NCBI RefSeq assembly: GCF_003008425.1
Contig: NZ_PXOQ01000019.1
Span: forward strand, 1 to 64,000
Source: Aurantibacter aestuarii
GTDB lineage: Bacteria > Bacteroidota > Bacteroidia > Flavobacteriales > Flavobacteriaceae
Length of the DNA stretch: 64,000 bases
Reading direction: 5' to 3'
Positions 1-9,008 of this stretch are shown here, one piece after another. A program made the position numbers and the translations under genes. The notes under the pieces were generated by a model, which was not told where the DNA came from, made no database searches, and saw nothing but the letters and a program-made list of their open reading frames with translations. The first letter of the stretch is position 1. The number at the start of each line of letters is the position of its first letter.

Positions 1-3000
1 CCAACGCCACAGATATTAGACACGCCAACGACTATAGAGATTTGTGATAATGCAACCGCAGATGGTTTTGCAACGTTCGATTTAACGACTAATAACACAC
101 AGATATTAGATGGATTAGATCCAGCCAATTATGAGATTACATATTACACGTCTCAGGCAAATGCAGAAGCACCAAGTAACCCAATAACCTCACCAACCGC
201 TTATAACAATACCACAGCGTTTAATCAAACGGTTTGGGTAAGAGTAGAGGATGACCCAAATCCAACAGGAGTTACAAATGGTTGTTATAGTGTTGTGGCC
301 ATGAATCTGGTGGTTAATGCCAACCCAGTATTAGTACAACCAGACCCATTACAGTTATGTGATGAGAACAATCCAGGCGATGAGCAAGAATTCTTCACAT
401 TAGAAGATGCTAATGCTCAAATATTAAATGGACAAACCGGTATAGTACTGAGTTATCACTTAACACAAAACGGAGCAAATACAGACACTCAGGAAATTAC
501 CAGTCCATATGAGAATGTGGTAAACCCTCAGACTGTTTTTGTAAGAGCGGAAAATAGTGTAACAGGTTGTATAAGTACAACTACATTAACCCTTCAGGTT
601 AACCCGTTACCATCACCATTAGCAAACCCAGCACCATTAACAGCGTGTGACACGGATAATGATGGTATATTTGATATGTTCGATTTAGACAGTCAGACTA
701 TAAGTATCTTAAACGGAGAGCCAAATGTGACGATAACTTACCACGAGACCGAGCAAAATGCGATAAGTGGCGCAATGGATTTAAGTAGTCCATATGAAAA
801 CATCCAACCATTTAGCCAATTGTTATGGGTAAGAGCAGAGAACAATACCACAGGATGTTACCGTATTGTGAATTTAGAATTACAAGTATTAAACTCACCT
901 GTCATACCAAATAATATCGATCCAATCGATGCAACACCAGGTGATAATATTTATATCGTATGTGACGATAATAACGATGGATTTAATGTCTTTAATTTTG
1001 ATATGAACGTAACACCAGTTGTGTTAGGTACTCAAAACCCGGCAGACTTCCCAATCAGTTATTACACGACACAAAACAATGCCATAAGCGGTATTAACCC
1101 AATTACTAACACGGCAAGTTATCCTAACGTGACTAACCCACAAACCATTTGGGTACGATTAGATAATGCCAATGGTTGTGAGACGATACGAAGCTTCCAG
1201 ATAGAGGTAGAGTTCCCACCGGTAATAGTAACACCAACAGTATTAAATGCGTGTGACGATTTAGATGCGAACTACTATGAAGATAATGATGGCTTTACCA
1301 CATTTGACCTAACGGTTAAAGATGGCGAGATTACCAATAACGATCCAAGTTTAGTGGTAAGCTATCACACTACAGCAGCGAGTGCACAAGCAGGAACGGT
1401 AACCATCCCAGATCCAACGATGTTTGTAAACACGGTAAATGCAGTGCAAACCATTTATGTACGAGTGGTAGATGCTAACACAGGATGTTTCAGTACAACC
1501 ACCTTAACGGTACGTGTTAGACCAAACCCATCACCAACACAAAATCCAATGGATATAGAATTGTGTGATGACAATAACTCACCAGATGGCATAGAGGTAT
1601 TTGATTTAACTCAAAATGCAGTAGACATCATCAATGGAGAGCCAAATGTAAGTTTAACGTACTATACAGATTTAAATGAAGCCTTAGCAGGAGTTAACTT
1701 TATAGTAGATCCAACGATGCATAGTAACGAAGATCCAGCTAACCCAGGAACAGGTATCTCACCACAAACCATCTATGTACGAGTAACCAGTGGAAGTGAT
1801 GTTAATGGAACAGGCGGAACAGGTTGTTATACGATAGTAGACTTCGATATTATAGTTAATCCGTTACCAGTGATACCGACCGATGATTTAGATATCCGAG
1901 AGTGTGAGCCAAATACGGATAATGTATTTACGTTCGATTTAACTCAGAACACGCCTATAATCTTAGGAGCACAAGACGGACCAAACTATGCAGTAACTTA
2001 TCATACAACCTTACTAGCCGCACAAAATGGCGCACCACAAATAGGTAATCCAGCAGCGTTTACTAACTCGAGTAACCCACAAGAGATTTTTGTAAACATC
2101 AGTAACACAACCACAGGTTGTGAGATTGCTACCTTAAGTTTCTTTATCGAGGTTAATGACGATGCAGTAGCGTATCCGTATGCTAATGTGTTTGAGGTTT
2201 GTGATGACAATATGGAGTTTGATAACGATACAACAAATGATAGTGCAACCTTCGATTTATCAACACAAGATGCAGAAGTATTAGGAAACGATCCAACAAA
2301 TCCGCAACCGGCAGCAGACTTTGCAGTAAGCTATTACGAAACACAAGCCGATGCAGATGCAGGAACCAATCCATTACCAACATTATACAATAACATCGTT
2401 AACCCACAAGTGATATACGTAAGAGTAGATAACAACATCCCAACAGGCACGCCTCCAGTAGATGGTTCGTTCTGTTATGATGTAACTACACTAACACTTC
2501 AGGTTAACCCAATGCCATCATTTAATTTAGATGACATGTATCTAATTTGTGCAAGCACTAATGGAACAGAAGTCTTACCAAACGATGTGATAGACACTGG
2601 ATTAAGTGCAGCAAATTACAGTTTTGAGTGGTATTTAAATGGAACAGTAATCCCAGGACAGACAGGACCAACTTTAGCGCCACAAGAAGGAGGAAGCTAT
2701 GCGGTGATTGTGACAGATAATGTTACAGGATGTTCAAGCGATCTAAACGATCCAAATGCGAATACCATCGTAGAGGTAAGTACACCACCGGTTATAACCG
2801 CCGAGGTGGTTACCGATGCATTCTCAGAAAACCATACCATCCAGGTCACAGCAACAGGTGATGGAATCTCGGAATTTGAGTTCAGTTTAGACGGCGGAGC
2901 TTATGTATCTAACGAGCCAAATGATGGCACGTATACCTTTACCGATGTAAGCGCAGGAGAGCATGTAATTACGGTAAGAGACAAGAATGGTTGTGGAGAA

Positions 3001-3300
3001 GCAAGTGCAACAGTACTGGCAATGGACTACCCATTATTCTTTACACCAAATGGAGATGGCTATAACGATACGTGGAACATTTACGGAATCGCAAATCAGC
3101 CAGATGCGACGATTTACATCTTTGACCGTATGGGTAAACTCTTAAAGCAAATCAGTCCAACAGGCGCAGGATGGGATGGAACCTATAATGGTGAGATATT
3201 ACCTACCAGCGACTACTGGTTTACGGTAGAGTATAGAGAACCAAACTCAACTTCAGATGAGAAGAAACAGTTTAGAGGACACTTTACGCTGAAGAGATAA
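1..3300 (+). CDS. T9SS type B sorting domain protein, repetitive cell-surface protein (5' end outside window)
   Basis: The reading frame is open from base 1, so the gene begins before the window; an ATG at 295 is internal. The visible 1099 residues are about eight tandem repeats of roughly 90 residues, each with an acidic motif like CDDNNDG...FDL, then a YHTT-like strand, then a NPQTIYVRV-like strand and a TGC motif. A PKD/Ig-like segment and a SprB-like segment follow. The C-terminal 85 residues form a gliding-motility-associated (type B) sorting domain with FTPNGDGYNDTW near base 3037 and IFDRMGKLL downstream. Known for the family: Sec export, then type IX secretion and cell-surface attachment. 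I infer an adhesin-like or gliding-related surface role; the ligand cannot be told. A strong terminator follows. Confidence 0.93.
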   Translation, partial: PTPQILDTPTTIEICDNATADGFATFDLTTNNTQILDGLDPANYEITYYTSQANAEAPSNPITSPTAYNNTTAFNQTVWVRVEDDPNPTGVTNGCYSVVAMNLVVNANPVLVQPDPLQLCDENNPGDEQEFFTLEDANAQILNGQTGIVLSYHLTQNGANTDTQEITSPYENVVNPQTVFVRAENSVTGCISTTTLTLQVNPLPSPLANPAPLTACDTDNDGIFDMFDLDSQTISILNGEPNVTITYHETEQNAISGAMDLSSPYENIQPFSQLLWVRAENNTTGCYRIVNLELQVLNSPVIPNNIDPIDATPGDNIYIVCDDNNDGFNVFNFDMNVTPVVLGTQNPADFPISYYTTQNNAISGINPITNTASYPNVTNPQTIWVRLDNANGCETIRSFQIEVEFPPVIVTPTVLNACDDLDANYYEDNDGFTTFDLTVKDGEITNNDPSLVVSYHTTAASAQAGTVTIPDPTMFVNTVNAVQTIYVRVVDANTGCFSTTTLTVRVRPNPSPTQNPMDIELCDDNNSPDGIEVFDLTQNAVDIINGEPNVSLTYYTDLNEALAGVNFIVDPTMHSNEDPANPGTGISPQTIYVRVTSGSDVNGTGGTGCYTIVDFDIIVNPLPVIPTDDLDIRECEPNTDNVFTFDLTQNTPIILGAQDGPNYAVTYHTTLLAAQNGAPQIGNPAAFTNSSNPQEIFVNISNTTTGCEIATLSFFIEVNDDAVAYPYANVFEVCDDNMEFDNDTTNDSATFDLSTQDAEVLGNDPTNPQPAADFAVSYYETQADADAGTNPLPTLYNNIVNPQVIYVRVDNNIPTGTPPVDGSFCYDVTTLTLQVNPMPSFNLDDMYLICASTNGTEVLPNDVIDTGLSAANYSFEWYLNGTVIPGQTGPTLAPQEGGSYAVIVTDNVTGCSSDLNDPNANTIVEVSTPPVITAEVVTDAFSENHTIQVTATGDGISEFEFSLDGGAYVSNEPNDGTYTFTDVSAGEHVITVRDKNGCGEASATVLAMDYPLFFTPNGDGYNDTWNIYGIANQPDATIYIFDRMGKLLKQISPTGAGWDGTYNGEILPTSDYWFTVEYREPNSTSDEKKQFRGHFTLKR

Positions 3301-3318
3301 AATAGAATTGATTAAATC

Positions 3319-3353
3319 AAAAAAGCCCAACTTATAATAAGTTGGGCTTTTTT
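3319..3353 (+). terminator. Rho-independent terminator after the T9SS type B gene
   Basis: Near-perfect hairpin with arms AAGCCCAACTTAT and ATAAGTTGGGCTT, flanked by an A-run and a T-run, 19 bases after the stop codon. The symmetric runs mean it could work in both directions. Confidence 0.9.
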
Positions 3354-3535
3354 AATTTCAAAATAACTTAGGTTAAACAGTTAAATTATTAGAGTTAAAT
3401 ATTATTGTTTTAAACAATAATTAAAAAAAATATAATAGAAATAGATTATAAATTAAGGTTAAAGCCTTTATTAGATTAACTAGTATAAACTAATTTGCCT
3501 AATTTGAAAAAATAAAAACAAATTAAAAATTATAA

Positions 3536-4408
3536 ATGAGAGTATTTAATATCATAGTAGCCGCAATATGCTTACTTATAATAGGTGGTGGTATTGTGGG
3601 TTTTGCTTTACAACATAAATATAGAAATCAAATAGAAACGCCACAATTTTCTCAATCATCATACAAGATTACTAATACTTGGAAAATGCCAGGAAAACTA
3701 AAAGAGATTAGTGGTATTTCTTGGCTTGGTAATTCTAAAATAGCATGTATTGAAGACGAGGATGGCGTAATTTTTATATATGATTTAAATGAGAACAAAA
3801 TTAAAGAGGAAATTACTTTTGGAGACTCTGGAGATTATGAAGCTATTACTATAAATAAAACTGACGCTTACGTGATGCGAAGTGATGGTGTGATTTTCGA
3901 AATTAAAAACTTTCAGGATAAAGACCTAAAGACATCAAAAATTGAAACAACATTTTCTTCAAAAAATGATATGGAGTCTTTATTTTATGATGTTAAAAAT
4001 GACCAATTAATAACGGTTTGTAAGTATAAGGATTTGTCGTTTGAAAATTATAAAGGCTTATATGCTATTCCTTTAAAAACAAAACAATTAAATCCGACTC
4101 CAATTCTTAAATTACACATGAAAGATAAGGCTTTAAAAGAGTTTCAAAAAAAGAAGTTATATAAAACTTTTTATCCTTCAGATATTGCTATTCATCCAAA
4201 AACGGAGCAATACTATATTCTAGATGGGAGAAATACAACATTAATGTTGCTAAGCCAAACGGGAAAAATAGAAAAGGTTATAGAATTAGACGAAGATGAG
4301 TTTCCACAGCCTGAAGGCCTAACCTTTAGTCAGGATGGTAAACTCTATATTTCTACAGAAGGTCGTAAACACAAAGCTGCAATAATGGAAGTAGAAATAA
4401 AGAAGTAA
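3536..4408 (+). CDS. SdiA-regulated-domain-like beta-propeller protein, membrane-anchored
   Basis: 290 residues. One hydrophobic segment near residues 5-25 (IIVAAICLLIIGGGIVGFAL) acts as an anchor or uncleaved signal. The rest resembles the SdiA-regulated (YjiK-like) family: blades with ISGISWLGNSKIACIEDEDG, GDYEAI, NDMESLFYD and PQPEGLTFSQDGKLYISTEG. Acidic loops of this kind often bind calcium in propellers, but that is inference. The start is an ATG after an AT-rich leader without a clear Shine-Dalgarno sequence, as is common in Bacteroidota. The gene stands alone between two terminators. Exact function unknown. Confidence 0.8.
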   Translation: MRVFNIIVAAICLLIIGGGIVGFALQHKYRNQIETPQFSQSSYKITNTWKMPGKLKEISGISWLGNSKIACIEDEDGVIFIYDLNENKIKEEITFGDSGDYEAITINKTDAYVMRSDGVIFEIKNFQDKDLKTSKIETTFSSKNDMESLFYDVKNDQLITVCKYKDLSFENYKGLYAIPLKTKQLNPTPILKLHMKDKALKEFQKKKLYKTFYPSDIAIHPKTEQYYILDGRNTTLMLLSQTGKIEKVIELDEDEFPQPEGLTFSQDGKLYISTEGRKHKAAIMEVEIKK

Positions 4409-4430
4409 TAATAAAAGTCACCTAAAAAAT

Positions 4431-4466
4431 AAAACCCTCTAAAATCAATACTTTAGAGGGTTTTTT
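4431..4466. terminator. Bidirectional terminator shared by the SdiA-like gene and ssrA
   Basis: Arms AAAACCCTCTAAA and TTTAGAGGGTTTT with A-rich and T-rich flanks. It lies 22 bases after the upstream plus-strand stop and directly after the 3' end of the minus-strand tmRNA, so it probably ends both transcripts. Confidence 0.85.
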
Positions 4467-4467
4467 G

Positions 4468-4860
4468 TGGAGTCGGAGAGAATCGAACTCTCGTCCAAAC
4501 AAGTCATCAAATAGCTTTCTACACGTTTATTCTTTTCTTGGGTTTTCGATTAAAAGCTGGTTAAAGACAACCTACTTTTAACTTATCTTTTTTAGTTTCA
4601 ATAAGGCGTCAAAGCGCCACCTTATCTATTTTGACATTTACGATGCCTCAAAATGGAACGCCGTCAATCAGGGCTTTCCGGAGACATAAAGCTTGTTCAC
4701 CTTGTGAACCGAGGCTTAATCCTACTATAATTCGGATTAGGCAGCTAAAGCGTAGTTATTCTCGCCGTTTAAAAGTTCGACTTAGCGTTTTACGAGATCA
4801 AAATCATTACTCGACGTGCTTACTATTTCATAAATCTCGCTGTCAAAACCAGTCGACCCC
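4468..4860 (-). ncRNA. ssrA: tmRNA (transfer-messenger RNA)
   Basis: One-piece tmRNA that rescues stalled ribosomes by trans-translation. On the minus strand it starts GGGGTCGACTGGTTTTGACA and ends with the T-arm GAGTTCGATTCTC and acceptor strand CGACTCC plus discriminator A. The acceptor arms GGGGTCG and CGACTCC pair over 7 bp with one G-U. The tag reading frame (4737-4766) encodes GENNYALAA followed by TAA, which fits Bacteroidota tags. CCA is not encoded: the bases after the discriminator are CAA, so the tail must be added after transcription. Mature length is about 393 nt. Apparent reading frames here are not protein genes. Confidence 0.97.
4737..4766 (-). other. tmRNA proteolysis-tag reading frame (GENNYALAA)
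   Basis: Read on the minus strand: GGC GAG AAT AAC TAC GCT TTA GCT GCC TAA. It ends in ALAA, the hydrophobic degron type recognised by ClpXP-like proteases. The resume codon would be GGC. Confidence 0.93.
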
Positions 4861-4882
4861 ATTATAAAATAATAATTGTTAT

Positions 4883-4970
4883 GGCGTTACCCTATCGGGT
4901 CAGGCTGTCCGCTTTATCTTTTTTTAGGTATTCACCATAAAAAAAGGATACCGCTTCCATCCTTAACGCA
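4883..4970 (+). repeat. Structured dispersed repeat, copy 1
   Basis: One of three related elements in the window (others 16021-16119 minus and 55037-55125 plus). Ends pair as GCGTTA/TAACGC. An inner hairpin ACCC-TATC-GGGT lies near the left end. A long central hairpin pairs TATCTTTTTTTA with TAAAAAAAGGATA. Shared unpaired blocks are GGTCAGGCT.TCCG and CCGCTTCNATCC. It lies 22 bp upstream of the tmRNA 5' end and before the DUF2945 gene. No coding function seen. Confidence 0.75.
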
Positions 4971-5081
4971 GTTAGCAAAACTAACAAAAAATAAGCTTCA
5001 AACACTATACCAAATCAGTTTTATAAAAACATTAAGAGAAATAATGGCAGGCAAAGTGTAATTTTAAATAAAAAAATAATT

Positions 5082-5297
5082 ATGATACAAGAAGGAAGTA
5101 AAGTTAAATGGAAATGGGGAAACGGAACTGCGAAAGGAAAAGTGCAGGAAACCTTTACTGAAGAAGTTACAAAAACCATAAAAGGTAATAAAGTAACCCG
5201 AAAAGGAGAAAGCGGTAACAAAGCCCTTTATATAAAGCAAGACGATGGAGACCATGTCTTAAAAAGTGAAAGTGAAGTAGAGCACATCACCTCATAA
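5082..5297 (+). CDS. DUF2945 / HVA1-type TUDOR-like small protein
   Basis: 71 residues, very basic and acidic, with the family pattern KVKWKWGNGTAKGKVQE at the start and ALYIKQDDGDHVLKSESEVE at the end. It matches the DUF2945 group (hypervirulence-associated TUDOR domain), small cytosolic beta-barrel proteins of unknown role in bacteria. ATG start in an AT-rich leader. Followed by a separate dehydrogenase gene 75 bp away. Confidence 0.8.
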   Translation: MIQEGSKVKWKWGNGTAKGKVQETFTEEVTKTIKGNKVTRKGESGNKALYIKQDDGDHVLKSESEVEHITS

Positions 5298-5372
5298 AAT
5301 ATTTGCTCAAGCCTTTATTAAGCATTACTTTAGCAAACCTATTTTAATACCACCAGTTAAAACGTATTGTAT

Positions 5373-6578
5373 ATGAAATTTGCTATAATAAAAGAGCGTA
5401 AAAATCCGCCAGACAGACGTGTTGTTTTTTCACCAGAAGCTTTAGTAACTTTTAAAACAAAATTTCCAGAAGCAGAAATTGTAGTAGAATCTTCAGACAT
5501 ACGTATTTTTTCAGACGAGCAATATAAAAAAGCAGGTATTACCGTAAGTCATGATGTAAGTGATGCCGATGTGATGATAGGCGTTAAAGAAGTACCAATA
5601 GACGCTTTAATACCAAATAAAAAATATTTCTTTTTTAGTCACACCATAAAAAAACAGCCTTATAATCGTGAGTTGTTAAAAGCGATGTTAGATAAAAACA
5701 TCGAAATGTACGATCATGAAACTATTGTAAATAAAAACAATGCTCGTCTTATAGGTTTTGGTCGTTATGCCGGTTTGGTAGGTGCTTATAATGGCTTTAG
5801 AGCTTTAGGTTTACGTGATGGCTTATTTGAGTTGCCAAAAGTGGAAAACTTAGCAGATTTGGATGCTGTTAAAGCCGAATTAGATAAGATAACATTACCT
5901 CATATAAAAATTCTTCTAACCGGAACAGGTAAAGTAGCCTACGGTGCAAAAGAGATTTTAGATTATTTAAATATTAAAGGAGTTAGTGATGCCTTGTATT
6001 TAACTTCAGAATTTACAGAACCTGTGTATTGCATGGCAGATGTAATGGAATATGCCAAACGTAAAGATGGTAAAGTAGGCGACAAAAGAGCATTTTATAA
6101 CGATCCAAGCGGATACGAAAGCAATTTTATGCCTTATGCCAGACAAACCGACTTTTTTATTGCAGGTCATTTCTATGGAGATGGCGCTCCGTATTTATTT
6201 ACTAGAGACGATGCAAAGCAAGCAGATTTTAGAATTAATTTAGTAGCCGATGTATCATGTGATATTGATGGTCCTGTAGCAAGTACTATAAGACCAAGCA
6301 CTATTGCAGAGCCATTTTACGGCTACCAACCTGAAACAGAATCTGAAGTCGCATTTAATGCGCCAGGAGCTATCACAGTTATGGCAGTAGATAATTTACC
6401 ATGTGAATTACCTAAAGATGCCAGTGAAGGTTTTGGGGAAACTTTTCTAGAGCACGTTATTCCTGCTTTTTTTAATAAGGATGAAAGAGGTATTCTTAAA
6501 CGAGCAAAAATGACAGAAAATGGTGAGTTAACTAATCGCTATAATTATCTGCAAGACTATGTCGATGGAAAAGAGTAA
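5373..6578 (+). CDS. NAD(P)-dependent oxidoreductase, alanine dehydrogenase/PNT N-domain type (saccharopine-dehydrogenase-like)
   Basis: 401 residues. The N-terminal part (FAIIKERKNPPDRRVVFSPE, then VGVKEVP-like and KKYFFFSHTIKKQPYN) resembles the AlaDH/PNT N-domain and the lysine-forming saccharopine dehydrogenases. A Rossmann glycine motif TGTGKVAYG lies near residues 183-190. The C-terminal ADVSCDIDGPV...STI pattern is also typical of that family. It is a cytosolic NAD(P)-linked amino- or imino-acid dehydrogenase; the substrate is uncertain. I use the ATG at 5373 rather than the TTG two codons upstream, because MKFAII begins the conserved fold. Its 3' end overlaps the following gene by 20 bp, so the two are probably co-transcribed. 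Confidence 0.85.
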   Translation: MKFAIIKERKNPPDRRVVFSPEALVTFKTKFPEAEIVVESSDIRIFSDEQYKKAGITVSHDVSDADVMIGVKEVPIDALIPNKKYFFFSHTIKKQPYNRELLKAMLDKNIEMYDHETIVNKNNARLIGFGRYAGLVGAYNGFRALGLRDGLFELPKVENLADLDAVKAELDKITLPHIKILLTGTGKVAYGAKEILDYLNIKGVSDALYLTSEFTEPVYCMADVMEYAKRKDGKVGDKRAFYNDPSGYESNFMPYARQTDFFIAGHFYGDGAPYLFTRDDAKQADFRINLVADVSCDIDGPVASTIRPSTIAEPFYGYQPETESEVAFNAPGAITVMAVDNLPCELPKDASEGFGETFLEHVIPAFFNKDERGILKRAKMTENGELTNRYNYLQDYVDGKE

Positions 6579-7365
6579 ATCTTTTGCTTTAGTTACTGGT
6601 GCTGCGTCGGGTTTAGGGTTTGAATTTGCACAATTACTGGCAGAAGATGGTTATGATTTAATTTTGGTAGATGTAAATGAAGAACAACTTTTAGATACCA
6701 AAAAACAACTATCGGATAACAATCAAATAACAGTAATTTCAATTTCTCAAGATTTAAGTTATCAAAATTCTGCTCAGGATTTATATGATAAAATCCAATC
6801 GTATCCTATTAGCATCTTAATTAATAATGCAGGTTTTGGAATGTTTGGTTCTTTTCATGAAAATGAATGGGAACGTGAATTAAGTATGCTCAACCTTCAT
6901 ATTGTAACCTTAACACATTTAACCAAATTGGTGTTAAATGATATGGTTAGTCGTAATCACGGTAAAATTTTAAATGTGTCATCTTTGGCAGCATTTCAAC
7001 CAGGACCTCTAATGGCATTGTATTATGCTACAAAATCCTATGTGCTCTCTTTTTCAGAAGCAATTGCAAACGAGCTTAAGGATACTGGTGTTACAGTAAC
7101 TGCTTTTTGTCCTGGTCCAACAAAAACCTTGTTCCAGGAAACTGTTTCAGCTTCAAATAAAGAAGGAAAAATAGCTTTTAATATGGGTTGTCCAAAAGAA
7201 GTTACTTTATATGGTTACAAAGCCATGTTAAAAGGAAAAACTTATGCTATTCCTGGGAAATTTAATAAATTTTTAGCCCTACTGCCACGTTTTTTATCTC
7301 GAAATGCTTCAACTAAAATTGTTAGAAAAATTCAGGAAAAAAACAGGATTAATGAGATGTCATAG
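6559..7365 (+). CDS. Short-chain dehydrogenase/reductase (SDR)
   Basis: 268 residues, classical SDR. Cofactor motif TGAASGLG near residues 14-21, an acidic residue in LVDVNEEQL at the end of strand 2 (suggesting NAD preference), NNAGFG near 90, catalytic serine in NVSSLAAF and Tyr-x3-Lys in YYATK. The C-terminal extension (ARF-LSRNASTKIVRKIQEK-like) is seen in DltE/YqjQ-type SDRs of unknown substrate. ATG at 6559, with a second in-frame ATG two codons later, lies inside the preceding gene, suggesting translational coupling. The 3' end overlaps the convergent DUF1361 gene by 17 bp. Confidence 0.88.
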   Translation: MSMEKSKSFALVTGAASGLGFEFAQLLAEDGYDLILVDVNEEQLLDTKKQLSDNNQITVISISQDLSYQNSAQDLYDKIQSYPISILINNAGFGMFGSFHENEWERELSMLNLHIVTLTHLTKLVLNDMVSRNHGKILNVSSLAAFQPGPLMALYYATKSYVLSFSEAIANELKDTGVTVTAFCPGPTKTLFQETVSASNKEGKIAFNMGCPKEVTLYGYKAMLKGKTYAIPGKFNKFLALLPRFLSRNASTKIVRKIQEKNRINEMS

Positions 7366-8011
7366 ACCTGATTTGATCTAAAAGTATATGACTTGCCCAT
7401 AAAACACTTCCGAAGAAGAACGTATATACATACATGTTTTTATCTACGTTTATTAGTGATATTTCAAAAATATAATACAGTAGTTGTTTTGGCTGACTTA
7501 TAATGTCCCAAGAATTAAACCGTAAATAACGTCCTAAATAAATACCGAATCCGCATAAAAAATAAATAAGTACTAAAAGAGGTTTAAGTAATTTTACTTT
7601 GAAGTGTGTTGCTATAATGACTTTAAAATTTGAAATGCTAAGGTAAAAAGCGGTCAATCCCACAAAAGCAAAACTTCCAATAACCAAAACATCTAACCAG
7701 ATGAAATAGGTATGACTTCTTTGTAAGTGAATAAAATCTGTGATAATGTATGGTGCATTAGGTAAAAACAGAAGCCATACAATAAGCAAAATAAGTACAA
7801 AAGGTTTTTTTAATTTAGAATGTCCTAAAATATAGCTACTAATACCAAGAGGTATAAATGCTAAAACTAAATTCCAAACCAAAAATAGAAAGTATATAGA
7901 TTGAGTATACAATACTCTAAATGATATGAGGCTAAAACAAAAGAAACTACTTATCAAAATAAATTTAAAAGTGGCTAAAGGAATACTGTAATTATGGATT
8001 ATTGGTTTCAT
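7349..8011 (-). CDS. DUF1361 family integral membrane protein
   Basis: 220 residues with about six hydrophobic segments. The central LFLPNAPYIITDFIHL motif is the hallmark of DUF1361. Function of the family is unknown. The ATG lies inside the preceding DUF2809 gene (20 bp overlap), so it is the last gene of the coq4-like/sanA-like/DUF2809/DUF1361 transcription unit. No terminator is visible at its convergent end with the SDR gene. Confidence 0.85.
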   Translation of the reverse strand: MKPIIHNYSIPLATFKFILISSFFCFSLISFRVLYTQSIYFLFLVWNLVLAFIPLGISSYILGHSKLKKPFVLILLIVWLLFLPNAPYIITDFIHLQRSHTYFIWLDVLVIGSFAFVGLTAFYLSISNFKVIIATHFKVKLLKPLLVLIYFLCGFGIYLGRYLRFNSWDIISQPKQLLYYIFEISLINVDKNMYVYTFFFGSVLWASHILLDQIRSMTSH

Positions 8012-8375
8012 AAATGTGATGTTTATCTATTAAGTAAATAATTAAAACGCCAACGGAATAGGCTAGTAGGTCTTCAAAACTAAAATGATTACCCAAGACC
8101 ACAGTAAGCAGTTTGTTGTGTTCTTGATGAATTAATTTTGTGAAATTTATAAGTTGTAAGCCTTCAATTAAAAAAGAAATGAATAGACTTATAATAGCCA
8201 CAATAAATGGTTTCAAACTGAAGAAGCTTCTTATAAAAGTGTACACCAAAATACTAGCTAATACATCTCCAAACGTATATCTTATAAATCCGGAATCAAG
8301 ACTTAGCGCAATAGCTATTTCAATACCTAAAATAATAACTGTAAGCGTTAAAAATATGGAGTTAGGTTTAAACAT
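7992..8375 (-). CDS. DUF2809 family small membrane protein
   Basis: 127 residues from the ATG at 8375; a GTG seven codons upstream (8396) is possible. Four hydrophobic segments. The pattern RYTFGDVLASILVYTFIR followed by FEDLLAYSVGVLIIYLID fits DUF2809, a VanZ-like small membrane family of unknown role. Its start overlaps the end of the upstream sanA-like gene by 8 bp and its end overlaps DUF1361, both suggesting coupling in one operon. Confidence 0.78.
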   Translation of the reverse strand: MFKPNSIFLTLTVIILGIEIAIALSLDSGFIRYTFGDVLASILVYTFIRSFFSLKPFIVAIISLFISFLIEGLQLINFTKLIHQEHNKLLTVVLGNHFSFEDLLAYSVGVLIIYLIDKHHIYETNNP

Positions 8376-9006
8376 GAGGGATTTTAATTTTTTCACCTAA
8401 AAATTTAGGTTGTGTATTAATTAAAACATCTATTACAGCTTTGGTTTTAGCAAGATATTCTCTTAACCTAGTTTTTAGTCCAATTGAACTGGAAACGTCT
8501 TTTGCATTAAAGGCAATAGCATTTATGTTAAAATGTTTAGCTAGAAATATAGCGCGTTGGTTATGAAATTTTTGAGAGATAATTGTAACCGATTCTTGTC
8601 CAAAAATTTCTTTTACTCTTACAATAGAATCTAAAGTTCTAAAGCCTGCAAAATCAAGATAAATGTGCGCTTCTGGAATGCCATGTTTTACTAAATCGGC
8701 TTTAAACATATTCGGTTCGTTATAATCTTTAGAACTATTATCGCCACTAATAATGATATACTTAATTTTTTGAGCCTTATATAATTGTATTGCAGCGTTA
8801 AGACGATACTTGTAATACAAGTTAATTGAGCCGTTAGATACGTATTTATTTGCACCCAAAATAACACCAACATGGTTGGATGGTATTTGTGCTGTAATAT
8901 TATAGGTTTTGTTCTTTGCGCTATGTATGACTATAGTATTTGTAATAACAATGGTAAATAATAGCATACTCATGAGTATGATAAATCTTTTTAAGATGGT
9001 TTTCAT
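8368..9006 (-). CDS. sanA: SanA/YdcF-family protein (DUF218, vancomycin high-temperature exclusion type)
   Basis: 212 residues with one N-terminal membrane segment (residues 8-28) and a DUF218/SanA domain: VGVILGANKYVSNG, YYKYRLNAAIQLYKA, YIIISGDNSS, DFAGFRTLDSIVRVKEIFG, TIISQKFHNQRAIFLAKHF. In E. coli SanA is an inner-membrane protein linked to envelope barrier function at high temperature; the biochemical activity is not settled. Preceded by the coq4-like gene with a 2 bp gap and overlapping DUF2809, so part of the same operon. Confidence 0.87.
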   Translation of the reverse strand: MKTILKRFIILMSMLLFTIVITNTIVIHSAKNKTYNITAQIPSNHVGVILGANKYVSNGSINLYYKYRLNAAIQLYKAQKIKYIIISGDNSSKDYNEPNMFKADLVKHGIPEAHIYLDFAGFRTLDSIVRVKEIFGQESVTIISQKFHNQRAIFLAKHFNINAIAFNAKDVSSSIGLKTRLREYLAKTKAVIDVLINTQPKFLGEKIKIPHV

Positions 9007-9008
9007 AA

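Noticed and set aside
4631-5061. Open frames of 60-80 codons on the plus strand over and beside ssrA
   Set aside because: They run antisense through the tmRNA or across dispersed-repeat copy 1, have repeat-derived composition, and match no protein pattern.
5367-5372. TTG start for the AlaDH-like protein
   Set aside because: It adds only two residues and the ATG at 5373 matches the conserved MKFAII start.
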